Positions 8,230-15,776 of a stretch of DNA of 29,320 nucleotides are shown here, piece after piece. Within the stretch, counting starts at the first letter, position 1. Every line of letters begins with the position of its first letter. Source of the stretch: Crickella sp963642455 (lineage in GTDB: Bacteria > Bacillota > Clostridia > Peptostreptococcales > Anaerovoracaceae). The position numbers and the translations under genes were made by a program. The stretch spans positions 1 through 29,320 of the forward strand of contig CAVIGM010000017.1 in NCBI GenBank assembly GCA_963642455.1. The letters run 5' to 3'. Under the pieces are notes generated by a model that saw only the letters and a list, made by a program, of their open reading frames with translations, had not been told where the DNA came from and made no database searches.

Positions 8230-8478
8230 ATGTATAATAAGAATCAGAAGCGCCAGGGCATGGGCATGAGAAGAAAGAAAGTATGCCAGTTCTGTGCTGA
8301 TAAGGATAAGAAGATTGATTTCAAGGACGTTGAGACTCTGAAGAAGTACGTTACTGAGAGAGGTAAGATTCTCCCAAGAAGAGTAACTGGTACTTGCGCA
8401 ATGCACCAGAGAGCTGTTGCAAAGGCAATCAAGAGAGCAAGAGTCGTTGCACTTCTGCCATTTGACGCTGAGCAATAA
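8230..8478 (+). CDS. rpsR: 30S ribosomal protein S18, zinc-type
   Basis: 82-residue S18 with the C-terminal core GKILPRRVTGTCAMHQRAVAKAIKRARVVALLPF. It keeps a CxxC (VCQFC) near residue 20 and CAMH in the core, the pattern of the zinc-binding (C+) paralogue. Bacteria holding both C+ and C- copies often induce the C- copy under zinc limitation; only one copy is in this window. AAGGAGAG precedes ATG 8230. Last gene of the rpsF operon. Confidence 0.97.
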   Translation: MYNKNQKRQGMGMRRKKVCQFCADKDKKIDFKDVETLKKYVTERGKILPRRVTGTCAMHQRAVAKAIKRARVVALLPFDAEQ

Positions 8479-8482
8479 TCGA

Positions 8483-8502
8483 NNNNNNNNNNNNNNNNNN
8501 NN
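8483..8502. other. Assembly gap (20 N) after rpsR
   Basis: The gap is flanked on both sides by the hexamer AATCGA, which suggests a short unresolved repeat in the intergenic space between rpsR and its terminator. Confidence 0.9.
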
Positions 8503-8570
8503 AATCGAAAGATTGGCTAAGGCAGCAGCATTTAGCTAAGATAAGAACAAATCAAACAAATCAAAAGAAG

Positions 8571-8607
8571 GCCTATTACGGAAGCGATTTCCTGTAATAG
8601 GCTTTTT
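8571..8607. terminator. Shared terminator between rpsR and the MATE gene
   Basis: GCCTATTAC (8571-8579) pairs with GTAATAGGC (8594-8602) and is followed by five T. A-rich sequence on the other side would supply a U-run for the minus strand, so the hairpin probably serves both convergent transcripts. Confidence 0.85.
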
Positions 8608-8608
8608 G

Positions 8609-9889
8609 CTATTTGTGGCGCCGCATGAGAATTATGCCAAGGACGGCATTCAGCACTTGGGCGCCGGCTTCGGCGAACCAGACTCCGTCAACGCCGAGGA
8701 TCGATGGAAGAACGAGCAGAATTAGGAATACCAGGACGGGCTCCGCGTAAGCCATGAGAGTTGCGTCGAGGGCTCGTTCGACCGCATAGAAGCCGGCGGT
8801 TGCGATTTTAGTGAAGCACAGGAAGAACATTCCGAGTAGCATGATCCAAATCTTCTCGCTGACAAGCTCAGCCGCCGTCTCGGAAGTGCCGAACAGGAAG
8901 CCAAGATCTTTTCTTGTGAAGAATAAAAGAGCTACGCTTAATGCTGCAGCAAGCTCGCCCGCTATATACGTGCGCTTGCGATATGTCGAAAGGGCTTTTG
9001 CATCCTCACGAGAATAGCTCTCGCTGATGAGCGGCTGCGTCCCTTCGGCGACACCCTGCAAAACCGCATAGGAGATCGAAATTACATAGGATATAACAGC
9101 ATAGGCGGCAAGAGCCTCCGCGCCTCCGAGCACTGCGAAATACCTGTTCATAAGAAGAAGGCTTATGCTCGGACAGATTGATAGGCCGAAGGACGAAATG
9201 CCAAGCTGCGAAATTCTGATTACTTGCTTGAGGCGGAAGGAGAGCTTGAACACTGGGATTCTATGGCGAATTAGATATATGATTCCGCCAATGGCCGTAA
9301 GAAGCTGGCCTCCGATTGTGGCATAGGCTGCGCCTGCAACGCCCATGCCGAGCTCCCAGATTAGCAGCCAGTCGAATACTATGTTGAAGCCGAAGCCTCC
9401 GACCATAACAAGCATGGCGTATTTGGCATCGCCGTTGTTTCGGATAATAGGAACAATGCCCGTTGCGATGAATTGGGAGAAGCCGCCAAGCAGAACGATT
9501 CTTGAATATATGATGCCAAGCTCGAGTGTCTTGCCGCTTGCGCCAAGCATCAGAAGAATTCTCTCGAGATTGAAAAAAATCAGCAGTATCACAAGGACGC
9601 TTGCGATTATAAGATAGGTGAAGGTGGTGCGAAGGTATTGAATTGCCTTATCGTGATTTCCCGAAGAGGCTTGGATATTATATAAAACCGCGCCGCCTGT
9701 TCCGATGCCAGTTCCGAGGGATTGGAGCACACAAAGAACGGGCCAAGCGATATTAAGTGCGCTTAGTCCGTAGTCGCCGCAGGCATTGCCGACGAACCAG
9801 CCATCAACTATTACGTAAGTTCCAGCCAGCGTATATGCGAGCACTGCGGGTATTAAATTGGTATAGAATCTTTTCCTTGTGCTTTCCAT
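8609..9889 (-). CDS. MATE family multidrug/cation exporter
   Basis: Predicted 12-TM inner-membrane antiporter of the MatE family. The two-fold repeat is visible: LIPAVLAYTLAGTYVIVDGWFVG near the N-terminus, and the second half opening with the segment around LGISSFGLSICPSISLLLMNRYF. Substrate is unknown; relatives export drugs, dyes or metabolites using sodium or proton gradients. I chose ATG at 9887-9889 (426 residues) because the longer TTG reading to 9940 has no ribosome site and adds only a charged serine/aspartate-rich tail. It lies 55 nt behind alr on the same strand and may share its transcript. Confidence 0.88.
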   Translation of the reverse strand: MESTRKRFYTNLIPAVLAYTLAGTYVIVDGWFVGNACGDYGLSALNIAWPVLCVLQSLGTGIGTGGAVLYNIQASSGNHDKAIQYLRTTFTYLIIASVLVILLIFFNLERILLMLGASGKTLELGIIYSRIVLLGGFSQFIATGIVPIIRNNGDAKYAMLVMVGGFGFNIVFDWLLIWELGMGVAGAAYATIGGQLLTAIGGIIYLIRHRIPVFKLSFRLKQVIRISQLGISSFGLSICPSISLLLMNRYFAVLGGAEALAAYAVISYVISISYAVLQGVAEGTQPLISESYSREDAKALSTYRKRTYIAGELAAALSVALLFFTRKDLGFLFGTSETAAELVSEKIWIMLLGMFFLCFTKIATAGFYAVERALDATLMAYAEPVLVFLILLVLPSILGVDGVWFAEAGAQVLNAVLGIILMRRHK

Positions 9890-9944
9890 AGAGCCTTTTT
9901 TATCGCTGACCGAATCCAAATCAGACAGCGAATCAAACAACGAA

Positions 9945-11048
9945 TCAAACTGTGATGCGAGGTACTCTTTCGGAAATGCCGCAGAGTATCTCGTAATTTA
10001 TCGTGCCGCAAATGTCGGCAATTTCCTCAAGAGTAACCTTATCGTTATCCCAGAGGACAATCTCGTCACCGAGATTAGCATCGAGCCCCGTAATATCAAT
10101 CATGAAATTATCCATGCAGATTCGCCCGACGATTGGCGCATACTGCCCATTAACGAGAACCCTTCCTTTGTTAGAAAGCTCCCTTCTTAGACCGTCCGCA
10201 TATCCCATCGGAATAGTTGCGATGCGCGAAGGCTTGTCCGTCACGAATGTCCTCGAATAGCTGATAGCTGTGCCCGGCTCGACATCCTTGATATAGACAA
10301 TCTCGGATTTGAGCTTGGTTGCAGGCTTAAGAGTAATCATAGAGCGCATATCCTCGGATGGATAATAGCCCCTCAATATGATGCCCGGCCTTACCGCGTT
10401 GAAATATGCCTCGGGATAAGCGATGATGCCCGAACTTGCGGCCAAATGATAGTATTTGAATTCGAAGCCGTTCTTCGCGAGATCCTCCTTGACATCCTTG
10501 AATATCTTAAGCTGTGCGGCTGTATATTCAGGGCTTGAATCCGCCGACGAGAAATGCGAGAACATTCCTTCAATCTCTATATTGCCAAGGGAAGACAGCT
10601 TCCTAACAAAAGCGAGCATATCTTCTTTCTTCACGCCGGTTCTGCCCATGCCCGTCTCGAGCTCGATGTGGATCTTTTGAATTCTGCCAAGCGCTTTTGC
10701 GATATCGTTGAGCTTCTCGGCAATCTCAACAAGCGACACCGCAGGAATTAGCCCAAGCTCGACAACCTGACAGAGCTCAGATGTATTTGCAAGCGAAAGG
10801 CCGTTCAGAATGATGATGTCCTGTGTAAAACCGTTGCGCTTAAGCTCGAGCGCCTCGTCGACAATCGCAACAACGACCGTCTTGATTCCCGTCTGCGCCA
10901 GCGCCTCCTTGGTACTTGCAACGCCTGTTCCGTAAGCATCCGCCTTGATAACAGGGAAGAGCGACACGCCCTCACCGACATGCTTTTGAATGCTCTCGAT
11001 ATTATATTTAATTGCCTTTGTATCAATTTCCAAATAAGTATTTCTCAT
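9945..11048 (-). CDS. alr: Alanine racemase
   Basis: PLP enzyme interconverting L- and D-alanine for peptidoglycan. The 367-residue product shows the PLP lysine K35 in FPVIKADAYGTG, the ISYSRTF segment holding the second catalytic tyrosine, and IPMGYADGLRRELS. ATG 11046-11048 is preferred over an upstream in-frame start because AAGGAG lies at the right distance before it. The upstream neighbour is tRNA-Arg with a strong terminator ending about 20 nt before this start, so either read-through or an unseen promoter feeds alr. MATE follows. A racemase of another amino acid is possible but the motifs are those of Alr. Confidence 0.93.
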   Translation of the reverse strand: MRNTYLEIDTKAIKYNIESIQKHVGEGVSLFPVIKADAYGTGVASTKEALAQTGIKTVVVAIVDEALELKRNGFTQDIIILNGLSLANTSELCQVVELGLIPAVSLVEIAEKLNDIAKALGRIQKIHIELETGMGRTGVKKEDMLAFVRKLSSLGNIEIEGMFSHFSSADSSPEYTAAQLKIFKDVKEDLAKNGFEFKYYHLAASSGIIAYPEAYFNAVRPGIILRGYYPSEDMRSMITLKPATKLKSEIVYIKDVEPGTAISYSRTFVTDKPSRIATIPMGYADGLRRELSNKGRVLVNGQYAPIVGRICMDNFMIDITGLDANLGDEIVLWDNDKVTLEEIADICGTINYEILCGISERVPRITV

Positions 11049-11065
11049 CTTAAACTCCTTCTTTT

Positions 11066-11105
11066 TGAAAAAACGCTGCATCCCCCAGAAAAGGTCTGCA
11101 GCGTT
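11066..11105 (-). terminator. Terminator of tRNA-Arg, immediately ahead of alr
   Basis: On the minus strand AACGCTGCA and TGCAGCGTT form a perfect 9-bp stem with a 16-nt loop, running into six T. It starts 5 nt after the tRNA CCA end. Confidence 0.85.
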
Positions 11106-11109
11106 AGTC

Positions 11110-11185
11110 TGGTGTCCCGAGCGCGATTCGAACGCGCGGCACCTGCTTTAGGAGAGCAGTGCTCTATCCCCTGAGCTACCGAGAC
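11110..11185 (-). tRNA. tRNA-Arg (anticodon CCU)
   Basis: A 76-nt cloverleaf reads on the minus strand: acceptor GTCTCGG with TCGGGAC, D stem GCTC/GAGC, anticodon stem CTGCT/AGCAG with loop CTCCTAA giving anticodon CCU (codon AGG), T stem GCGCG/CGCGC with TTCGAAT, and an encoded CCA end. All positions are standard. Confidence 0.97.
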
Positions 11186-11203
11186 ATATGCATAAATCGT
11201 GGC

Positions 11204-11280
11204 GCGAAGCCGTTACGAAAGTCTCAAAGCAAAGCATCTGCCGAAAGGTTTCGCAAGCAAGCTTTGCAAGAAGGCTTCGC
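11204..11280 (-). repeat. Nested inverted repeat in the tRNA-Arg leader
   Basis: GCGAAGCC (11204-11211) pairs with GGCTTCGC (11273-11280), and within it CAAAGC pairs with GCTTTG and GAAA with TTTC. The leader RNA can fold into one long interrupted hairpin before the tRNA. Confidence 0.5.
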
Positions 11281-11292
11281 ATTCCGCTTGAA

Positions 11293-11321
11293 ATGATACC
11301 ACAAGCGGCCGCACATTTCAA
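11293..11321 (-). promoter_or_regulatory. Promoter of tRNA-Arg
   Basis: On the minus strand TTGAAA (11316-11321) and TATCAT (11293-11298) are 17 bp apart, with a TGG extended -10. Transcription would begin near 11286, giving about 100 nt of leader before the mature tRNA. Confidence 0.75.
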
Positions 11322-11437
11322 TCAGCCGTGTTATCGTGATACTTAATGTCAGACAACTGCGCCAGCAGAATAGCCGCAAATACCAGTATGCAACCCAGCA
11401 GAATAATTCCGCGGCGGCCGCCGAAAGCGATTTTTTG

Positions 11438-11466
11438 TTGAATTTGCAAGCCTTTTGCGGTAAAAT
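11438..11466 (+). promoter_or_regulatory. Promoter of the CoA-transferase/PAP2 operon
   Basis: TTGAAT (11438-11443) and TAAAAT (11461-11466) are spaced 17 bp, with the start codon 41 nt after the -10. Confidence 0.65.
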
Positions 11467-11506
11467 AAATCGATTATACACATCTATACACAGAAGGAGT
11501 ATACGC

Positions 11507-12877
11507 ATGTACAATATTGGACAGATTCAGAATGAATACAAGACCAAGCTGATTACAGCAGAGTACGCAGCGAGCCTTGTGAAGAGCAACCATAGGATAA
11601 ATTTCGGTGTCGGAACAGGCACATCAGTATATATGGACAAGGCACTTGCGGAGAGACTGAAGAATGACACACTTCTTCGCGGCCTTGAGATTCAGACGGA
11701 AATAGCCATCAGAAATGATGTTCTTGAGACGTATAAGGCAACAAGCAGCCCAGAGATTGCAAGATTCTATGCATCTCACTTCGGCAAGCACGATAGACAG
11801 ATGCAGGCGAGTGGCAACTGCTGGTATGTTCCTATTCTCTTCAATGAAGAGCCTCTTTACTGGGAACAGGAGGGCAATCAGTTCGACATTTGCTGCATAC
11901 AGGTTGCGCCTATGGATAAATACGGCAACTTCAATTTCGGCCCTATCAACGCGGACCTTTGGGGAATTATCAAGAACTCCCGCACGGTAATAGTTGAGGT
12001 CAACGAGAATACTCCGATTGCGCTCGGCTACGATTCGCACATCAATATTTCCGAGGTCAACTATATAATCGAGGGAGATAATCCTGCTCTTGCAGAGCTT
12101 CCTCCTAAGCCTGCAACTGAAGAGGACCGCAGAATTGCCGAATTCATCGTTGACAGAGTTTGCAACGGAAGCGTTCTTCAGCTTGGCGTAGGCGCCGTAC
12201 CTAACAGCGTAGGAAGCCTGCTTGCTGAGTCAGACATCAGAGACCTTGGCGCACATAGCGAAATGTTCGTAGACGGATATGTCGACCTTTACAACGCCGG
12301 CAAGCTCACTAACCGCAAGCCTCGCGACAAAGGCCTCAGCGTATATACCTTCGCGGGCGGCTCGAAGAGAGTCTATGATTTTATAGACGACAACCCTATC
12401 TGCTGCTGCGCACCTGTTGACTATGTTAACAACGTGCATGTCATCAGCGAAATGGACAACTTCGTTTCGATTAACGGCTGCATCGGCATCGACCTTTATG
12501 GTCAGGTTTGCGCAGAAAGCGTCGGCTTCAGACACGTCAGCGGAACGGGCGGCCAGCTCGACTTCGTGCTCGGAAGTTTTCTTTCCAAAAACGGCAAGAG
12601 CTTCATTTGCACGCATTCGACAAGAACCGACAAGGACGGTGGCAGACACTCGCAGATACATCCAACCCTGCCTCTTGGCTCAATCGTTTCGACACCAAGA
12701 GCTGCAGTTAATTATGTTGTTACTGAATTCGGCGGAGTTAACCTCAAGGGCAAGTCAACCTGGCAGAGGGCAGAGGCCTTGATTAGCATAGCGCATCCTG
12801 AATTCAGAGAAGATTTGATCAAAGAAGCCGAGAAAATGGGCATCTGGAGAAGGACGAGTAAGGGAGAATATCTGTAA
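11507..12877 (+). CDS. Acetyl-CoA hydrolase/transferase family, butyryl-CoA:acetate CoA-transferase-like
   Basis: Predicted cytoplasmic enzyme moving CoA between an acyl-CoA (probably butyryl) and acetate, the last step of butyrate formation. The 456-residue protein has GVGAVP (227-232) for CoA binding and the active-site glutamate E252 in GAHSEMF. The C-terminal VVTEFGGVNLKGKSTWQRAE... is close in style to butyryl-CoA:acetate transferases and 4-hydroxybutyrate CoA-transferases. I place the start at ATG 11507, with AAGGAG at 11494-11499; the longer open frame back to 11336 crosses the promoter and is not coding. PAP2 overlaps its stop by one base. Acyl specificity is not certain from sequence. 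Confidence 0.8.
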   Translation: MYNIGQIQNEYKTKLITAEYAASLVKSNHRINFGVGTGTSVYMDKALAERLKNDTLLRGLEIQTEIAIRNDVLETYKATSSPEIARFYASHFGKHDRQMQASGNCWYVPILFNEEPLYWEQEGNQFDICCIQVAPMDKYGNFNFGPINADLWGIIKNSRTVIVEVNENTPIALGYDSHINISEVNYIIEGDNPALAELPPKPATEEDRRIAEFIVDRVCNGSVLQLGVGAVPNSVGSLLAESDIRDLGAHSEMFVDGYVDLYNAGKLTNRKPRDKGLSVYTFAGGSKRVYDFIDDNPICCCAPVDYVNNVHVISEMDNFVSINGCIGIDLYGQVCAESVGFRHVSGTGGQLDFVLGSFLSKNGKSFICTHSTRTDKDGGRHSQIHPTLPLGSIVSTPRAAVNYVVTEFGGVNLKGKSTWQRAEALISIAHPEFREDLIKEAEKMGIWRRTSKGEYL

Positions 12878-13440
12878 TGAAATTTATCGAAACAATCGCT
12901 GCTTGGGATGGCGTAGCGCTTGAGAGAATTCAAGACGCTGTTGTTGTAGATTCGCTTACGCCGATAATGCGAGCAATCACGAGCCTCGGCGACCAGGGAC
13001 TTTTCTGGATTGCTGTGGGCGTATGTCTGTTTCTTTTCAGAAAAACAAGGCCGACGGGCAAGGTGGTGCTCTTCTCGATGCTACTTGCCTTCATCGTATG
13101 CAATTTGCTACTTAAGAATATAATTGACAGACCAAGGCCTTGGGAACTCTACGATACTATAATGAGGCTTGCTCCGGATCCGGGCGATGCGTCGTTCCCG
13201 TCGGGACATGCGACAAATGCAATGGCGGCATCTTTTGCGATACTACTCAAGGGCGAGAAGAAATGGCCGGGAGTATGCGCGGTTATACTGGCACTGCTTA
13301 TATGCTTCTCGAGACTGTACCTTGGAATGCACTTCCCAACAGATGTAATTTGCGGAATGCTAATCGGTATGGCGAGCGCAACAATTTGCTGGCTGATCGA
13401 TAGAAGTATAGAAGATAGCAAAACTATTAAGAAACACTAA
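12877..13440 (+). CDS. PAP2 family phosphatase, undecaprenyl-diphosphatase-like
   Basis: 187-residue, roughly six-TM membrane phosphatase. All three PAP2 motifs are present: K80-x6-R87-P88, PSGH (108-111), and S145-R146-x5-H152-x3-D156. Small members of this family dephosphorylate undecaprenyl diphosphate at the outer face of the membrane for cell-wall lipid recycling, or act on phosphatidylglycerol phosphate. The ATG overlaps the CoA-transferase stop by one base, indicating translational coupling, although no functional link between the two is obvious. Confidence 0.88.
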   Translation: MKFIETIAAWDGVALERIQDAVVVDSLTPIMRAITSLGDQGLFWIAVGVCLFLFRKTRPTGKVVLFSMLLAFIVCNLLLKNIIDRPRPWELYDTIMRLAPDPGDASFPSGHATNAMAASFAILLKGEKKWPGVCAVILALLICFSRLYLGMHFPTDVICGMLIGMASATICWLIDRSIEDSKTIKKH

Positions 13441-13483
13441 AGAACTTTTATAAAGAAAAAATTAAGGCTTGAAGGAGGCTGTG

Positions 13484-13855
13484 ATGAAGAAAAAAATCTT
13501 TGCTCTTGCAATTATTGCTGCGATGCTTTTCGCTTTGACGGCATGCTCAGAGGAAACTAAATTCATCGGAAAATGGAATATCAAGGAAATCGATGCTGGA
13601 GACGGCTTCACAATGGACCTTGAAGAGCTTGAAGAATACGGTATCGAAAGTGCCGGATATATCAGACTCAATAAGAGCGGCAGCGCGGTTGTCAATCTGC
13701 TCGGAGATGAGTATGAGGCAAGCTGGGAATTCGACGAGAAGGAAGGAATAGCAACCATCAAATACGGCAAGGACCTGACAGGTACGGCAACAAAGAAGGA
13801 CGATGTTATGACCTTCGTTGACGCGTCGAATATGTCATACAAGCTCGAGAAATAA
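13484..13855 (+). CDS. Small lipoprotein, lipocalin-like
   Basis: 123-residue secreted protein. The signal peptide is MKKKIFALAIIAAMLFALTAC with lipobox LTAC, so C21 should be lipidated and the protein anchored to the outer face of the membrane. The mature part (FIGKWNIKEID..., GYIRLNKSGSAVV, ASWEFDE, ATIKYG) reads as alternating short beta strands, typical of lipocalin-like lipoproteins common in gut Clostridia. Function is unknown. AAGGAGG (13472-13478) supports ATG 13484 over the GTG-side longer reading. Confidence 0.75.
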   Translation: MKKKIFALAIIAAMLFALTACSEETKFIGKWNIKEIDAGDGFTMDLEELEEYGIESAGYIRLNKSGSAVVNLLGDEYEASWEFDEKEGIATIKYGKDLTGTATKKDDVMTFVDASNMSYKLEK

Positions 13856-13898
13856 ATTAGAGCGCGGAATTCGTTCAATGCAAGGTTAGTGATATAAA

Positions 13899-14585
13899 TT
13901 GATAGGAAACGACTGGGATACAATTCTTAAAGACGAATTTACGAAGCCCTACTTTAGAGAGCTTGAGCTTTTCTTGGAAAAAGAATACCAAGAGCACGAG
14001 GTCTACCCGAAGAAGGAAGACGTCTTCAATGCCTTTTGCTATACGCCTTTCGAGGATGTGAAGGTAGTGATTCTCGGGCAGGATCCGTATCACGAGCCTG
14101 GTCAGGCGCATGGGCTGGCTTTCTCAGTGCCTGAGAATATCGCCAAGCCACCATCACTTGTCAACATTCTAAAAGAACTTGATTCTGATTCCGCCGCGTT
14201 GAAGGACGCAAATGCATCAACCGAGGAGGGCCTGCTCGTACCTTGGGCAAGGCAAGGCGTTCTGCTTCTCAACACCGTCTTAACTGTGCGGGCACACGAG
14301 GCAGCCTCGCATAGAAACATGGGCTGGGAGACTTTTACCGACGCTGTAATCACAAGACTTGCAGAAGGCGAGAAGCCCATCGCTTTTATACTCTGGGGAG
14401 CACCCGCGGGCAAGAAGAAGGACCTGATTCTTGAAGCTGGTCGAAAGGCGGGCACAAGACATCTTATTATTACGGCTCCTCATCCAAGTCCGCTGTCGGC
14501 TTACAGAGGCTTCTTCGGAGGCAGATATTTCTCGAGGATAAATTATTTCCTTGAGGACCTCGGGGAAGAGCCAATCAAGTGGTAG
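13899..14585 (+). CDS. ung: Uracil-DNA glycosylase
   Basis: Removes uracil from DNA to start base-excision repair. The 228-residue protein has the catalytic water-activating motif GQDPYH with D62, and the DNA-intercalation motif HPSPLSAYRGFFGG. Length is normal for family 1 UDG. The start must be the TTG at 13899, since an in-frame stop lies at 13890 and no ATG or GTG exists between; the ribosome site is poor (AAGG about 13 nt upstream). Translation is therefore probably weak. It follows the lipoprotein by 43 nt with no terminator between them. Confidence 0.95.
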   Translation: MIGNDWDTILKDEFTKPYFRELELFLEKEYQEHEVYPKKEDVFNAFCYTPFEDVKVVILGQDPYHEPGQAHGLAFSVPENIAKPPSLVNILKELDSDSAALKDANASTEEGLLVPWARQGVLLLNTVLTVRAHEAASHRNMGWETFTDAVITRLAEGEKPIAFILWGAPAGKKKDLILEAGRKAGTRHLIITAPHPSPLSAYRGFFGGRYFSRINYFLEDLGEEPIKW

Positions 14586-14643
14586 ATGTTGCGTTCTCAG
14601 AAATCTGCTCGATAGTTAGTATCAGGCTCAGATTCACAGAATT

Positions 14644-14694
14644 GACACATGAATCACAATTTGTGTGTCGCGGATGATGATATTATGCTATAAT
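14644..14694 (+). promoter_or_regulatory. Promoter with nested palindromes upstream of the two-TM protein
   Basis: TGCTATAAT (14686-14694) is an extended -10. Upstream, where a -35 would sit, CACAATTTGTG (14655-14665) is a palindrome and the arms GACACA (14644-14649) and TGTGTC (14664-14669) form an outer dyad. A repressor or activator could bind here. Confidence 0.5.
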
Positions 14695-14720
14695 AAAAAA
14701 TAATTTTAAGGAGAGTTTCT

Positions 14721-15224
14721 ATGGAAAAGAAATATACTAAATCACCATTTACAATTATTTGCTATGTACTTGCAGCTCTGATGCTGATATATGTTTTCTA
14801 TACAATAGGAAGCACAATTTCGTATCTTTCATCATATTTTGCTGCTTATGGATCATCACTGAGCCAGAATTTCGGAGATGCTTTCTCATACATCGTATCA
14901 AGCGTAATTCAGCCACTTGCTTTTGCAGTTATTATCTTTATGGCAGGACTTATTCTTGACGAGGTTCGCAAGCAGAATGACAATTATTATATTTCTGCTG
15001 AGGATATAGCTAAGGCAGCAGCAGTTAAGGCAGCAAAGGCCGCAGCTAAGGCAGAGGCAAAGGCAGCTAAGGACGAAGCTAAGACTGAAGAGAGTGACGC
15101 AGCAGCAGAGAAGGAAGAAGTTGCTGAAGAGAAGACTGAAGAGGCTGCAGTAGAAGTAGTAGCAGAACCCGCTAAGGCAAAGGGCAAGACAAAAGCAAAG
15201 AAAGCTCAAGCAAAAGCAGAATAA
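14721..15224 (+). CDS. Two-TM membrane protein with charged Ala/Lys/Glu-rich tail
   Basis: 167 residues, no recognised family. TM segments lie at about 10-30 and 54-80. The remainder is low-complexity: a basic Ala/Lys stretch (97-121), an acidic Glu/Ala stretch (122-148), then a second basic stretch (152-166), reminiscent in composition of histone-H1-like tails. The hydrophilic tail should be cytoplasmic if the usual positive-inside rule holds. AAGGAG precedes ATG 14721. The next gene overlaps its stop by one base. A role in nucleic-acid or envelope organisation is only speculation. Confidence 0.6.
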   Translation: MEKKYTKSPFTIICYVLAALMLIYVFYTIGSTISYLSSYFAAYGSSLSQNFGDAFSYIVSSVIQPLAFAVIIFMAGLILDEVRKQNDNYYISAEDIAKAAAVKAAKAAAKAEAKAAKDEAKTEESDAAAEKEEVAEEKTEEAAVEVVAEPAKAKGKTKAKKAQAKAE

Positions 15225-15625
15225 TGATATCAATTAGACACAATGAGACTCTACCCCGAGACTTCAGATCGCTACAAGCGAGAAGCGGGCACGGAGTCTC
15301 TTCTAAATTGAGCGCAGTTGGCGCAATCAAGAATAGCATTTTTACAGTTGGAGTATATCAAGACGATGAACTTGTGGCCTTCGGAAGAGTTTGCGGAGAC
15401 TATCATCTGTACTTTCTGATATGCGACATAATGATAGATGCGAGATATACAGACGAGAAGTATATGAAGCTCGTCGTGAAGGAATTGGACGATTTCCTGA
15501 GACTGGCTGCAACTAAGGACAGCCAAGTCATAGCAGAGCTTGATAAGCCTATGGATGAATTCTTTGCAAAAATAGGCTTCAAATATTTCGATGAAGACTA
15601 CAGACTCGTTATGAGGCGCAAGTAA
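15224..15625 (+). CDS. Small GNAT-like acetyltransferase
   Basis: 133 residues with GNAT-type layout: a strand FTVGVYQDDELVAFGRVCGD, then YLICDIMIDARYTDEKYMKLVVKELDDFL where the acetyl-CoA loop is expected, and a closing FFAKIGFKYFDEDYRLVMRRK. The usual Q/RxxGxG/A loop is degenerate (ARYTDEKY), so acetyl-CoA binding is uncertain. The ATG overlaps the stop of the membrane protein, so the two are translated together. Substrate unknown. Confidence 0.6.
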   Translation: MISIRHNETLPRDFRSLQARSGHGVSSKLSAVGAIKNSIFTVGVYQDDELVAFGRVCGDYHLYFLICDIMIDARYTDEKYMKLVVKELDDFLRLAATKDSQVIAELDKPMDEFFAKIGFKYFDEDYRLVMRRK

Positions 15626-15776
15626 CGAAGTCAGCAGCAGCAACGGCAATATCCGCAACGATGGTGCCGGCGGCAACGGCAATGCCTGCAACGGTGCTCG
15701 CAGTAGTCACAAATCATCAGGACGTTATAGCTAAGAACTTAAATTTTATAGGTTAAAGAAAGAGAAAGGTATTTTT
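15626..15776. other. Intergenic spacer with short direct repeats
   Basis: GCAACGGCAAT occurs twice within a GC-rich 100-bp stretch. One forward frame reads as a short Asn/Gly/Ser-rich peptide without a start, so I do not call a gene. No terminator or clear promoter is visible before the next gene. Confidence 0.5.

Noticed and set aside
11318..11449. 43-codon minus-strand ORF with one hydrophobic segment (ILLGCILVFAAILLAQL)
   Set aside because: It needs a TTG start with a badly placed ribosome site and overlaps both the tRNA-Arg and CoA-transferase promoters; possibly a gene remnant.
11336..11506. N-terminal extension of the CoA-transferase
   Set aside because: The open frame crosses its own promoter, and a strong ribosome site supports ATG 11507.
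15639..15740. Asn/Gly/Ser-rich peptide-coding stretch after the GNAT-like gene
   Set aside because: No start codon or ribosome site; more likely repetitive spacer.
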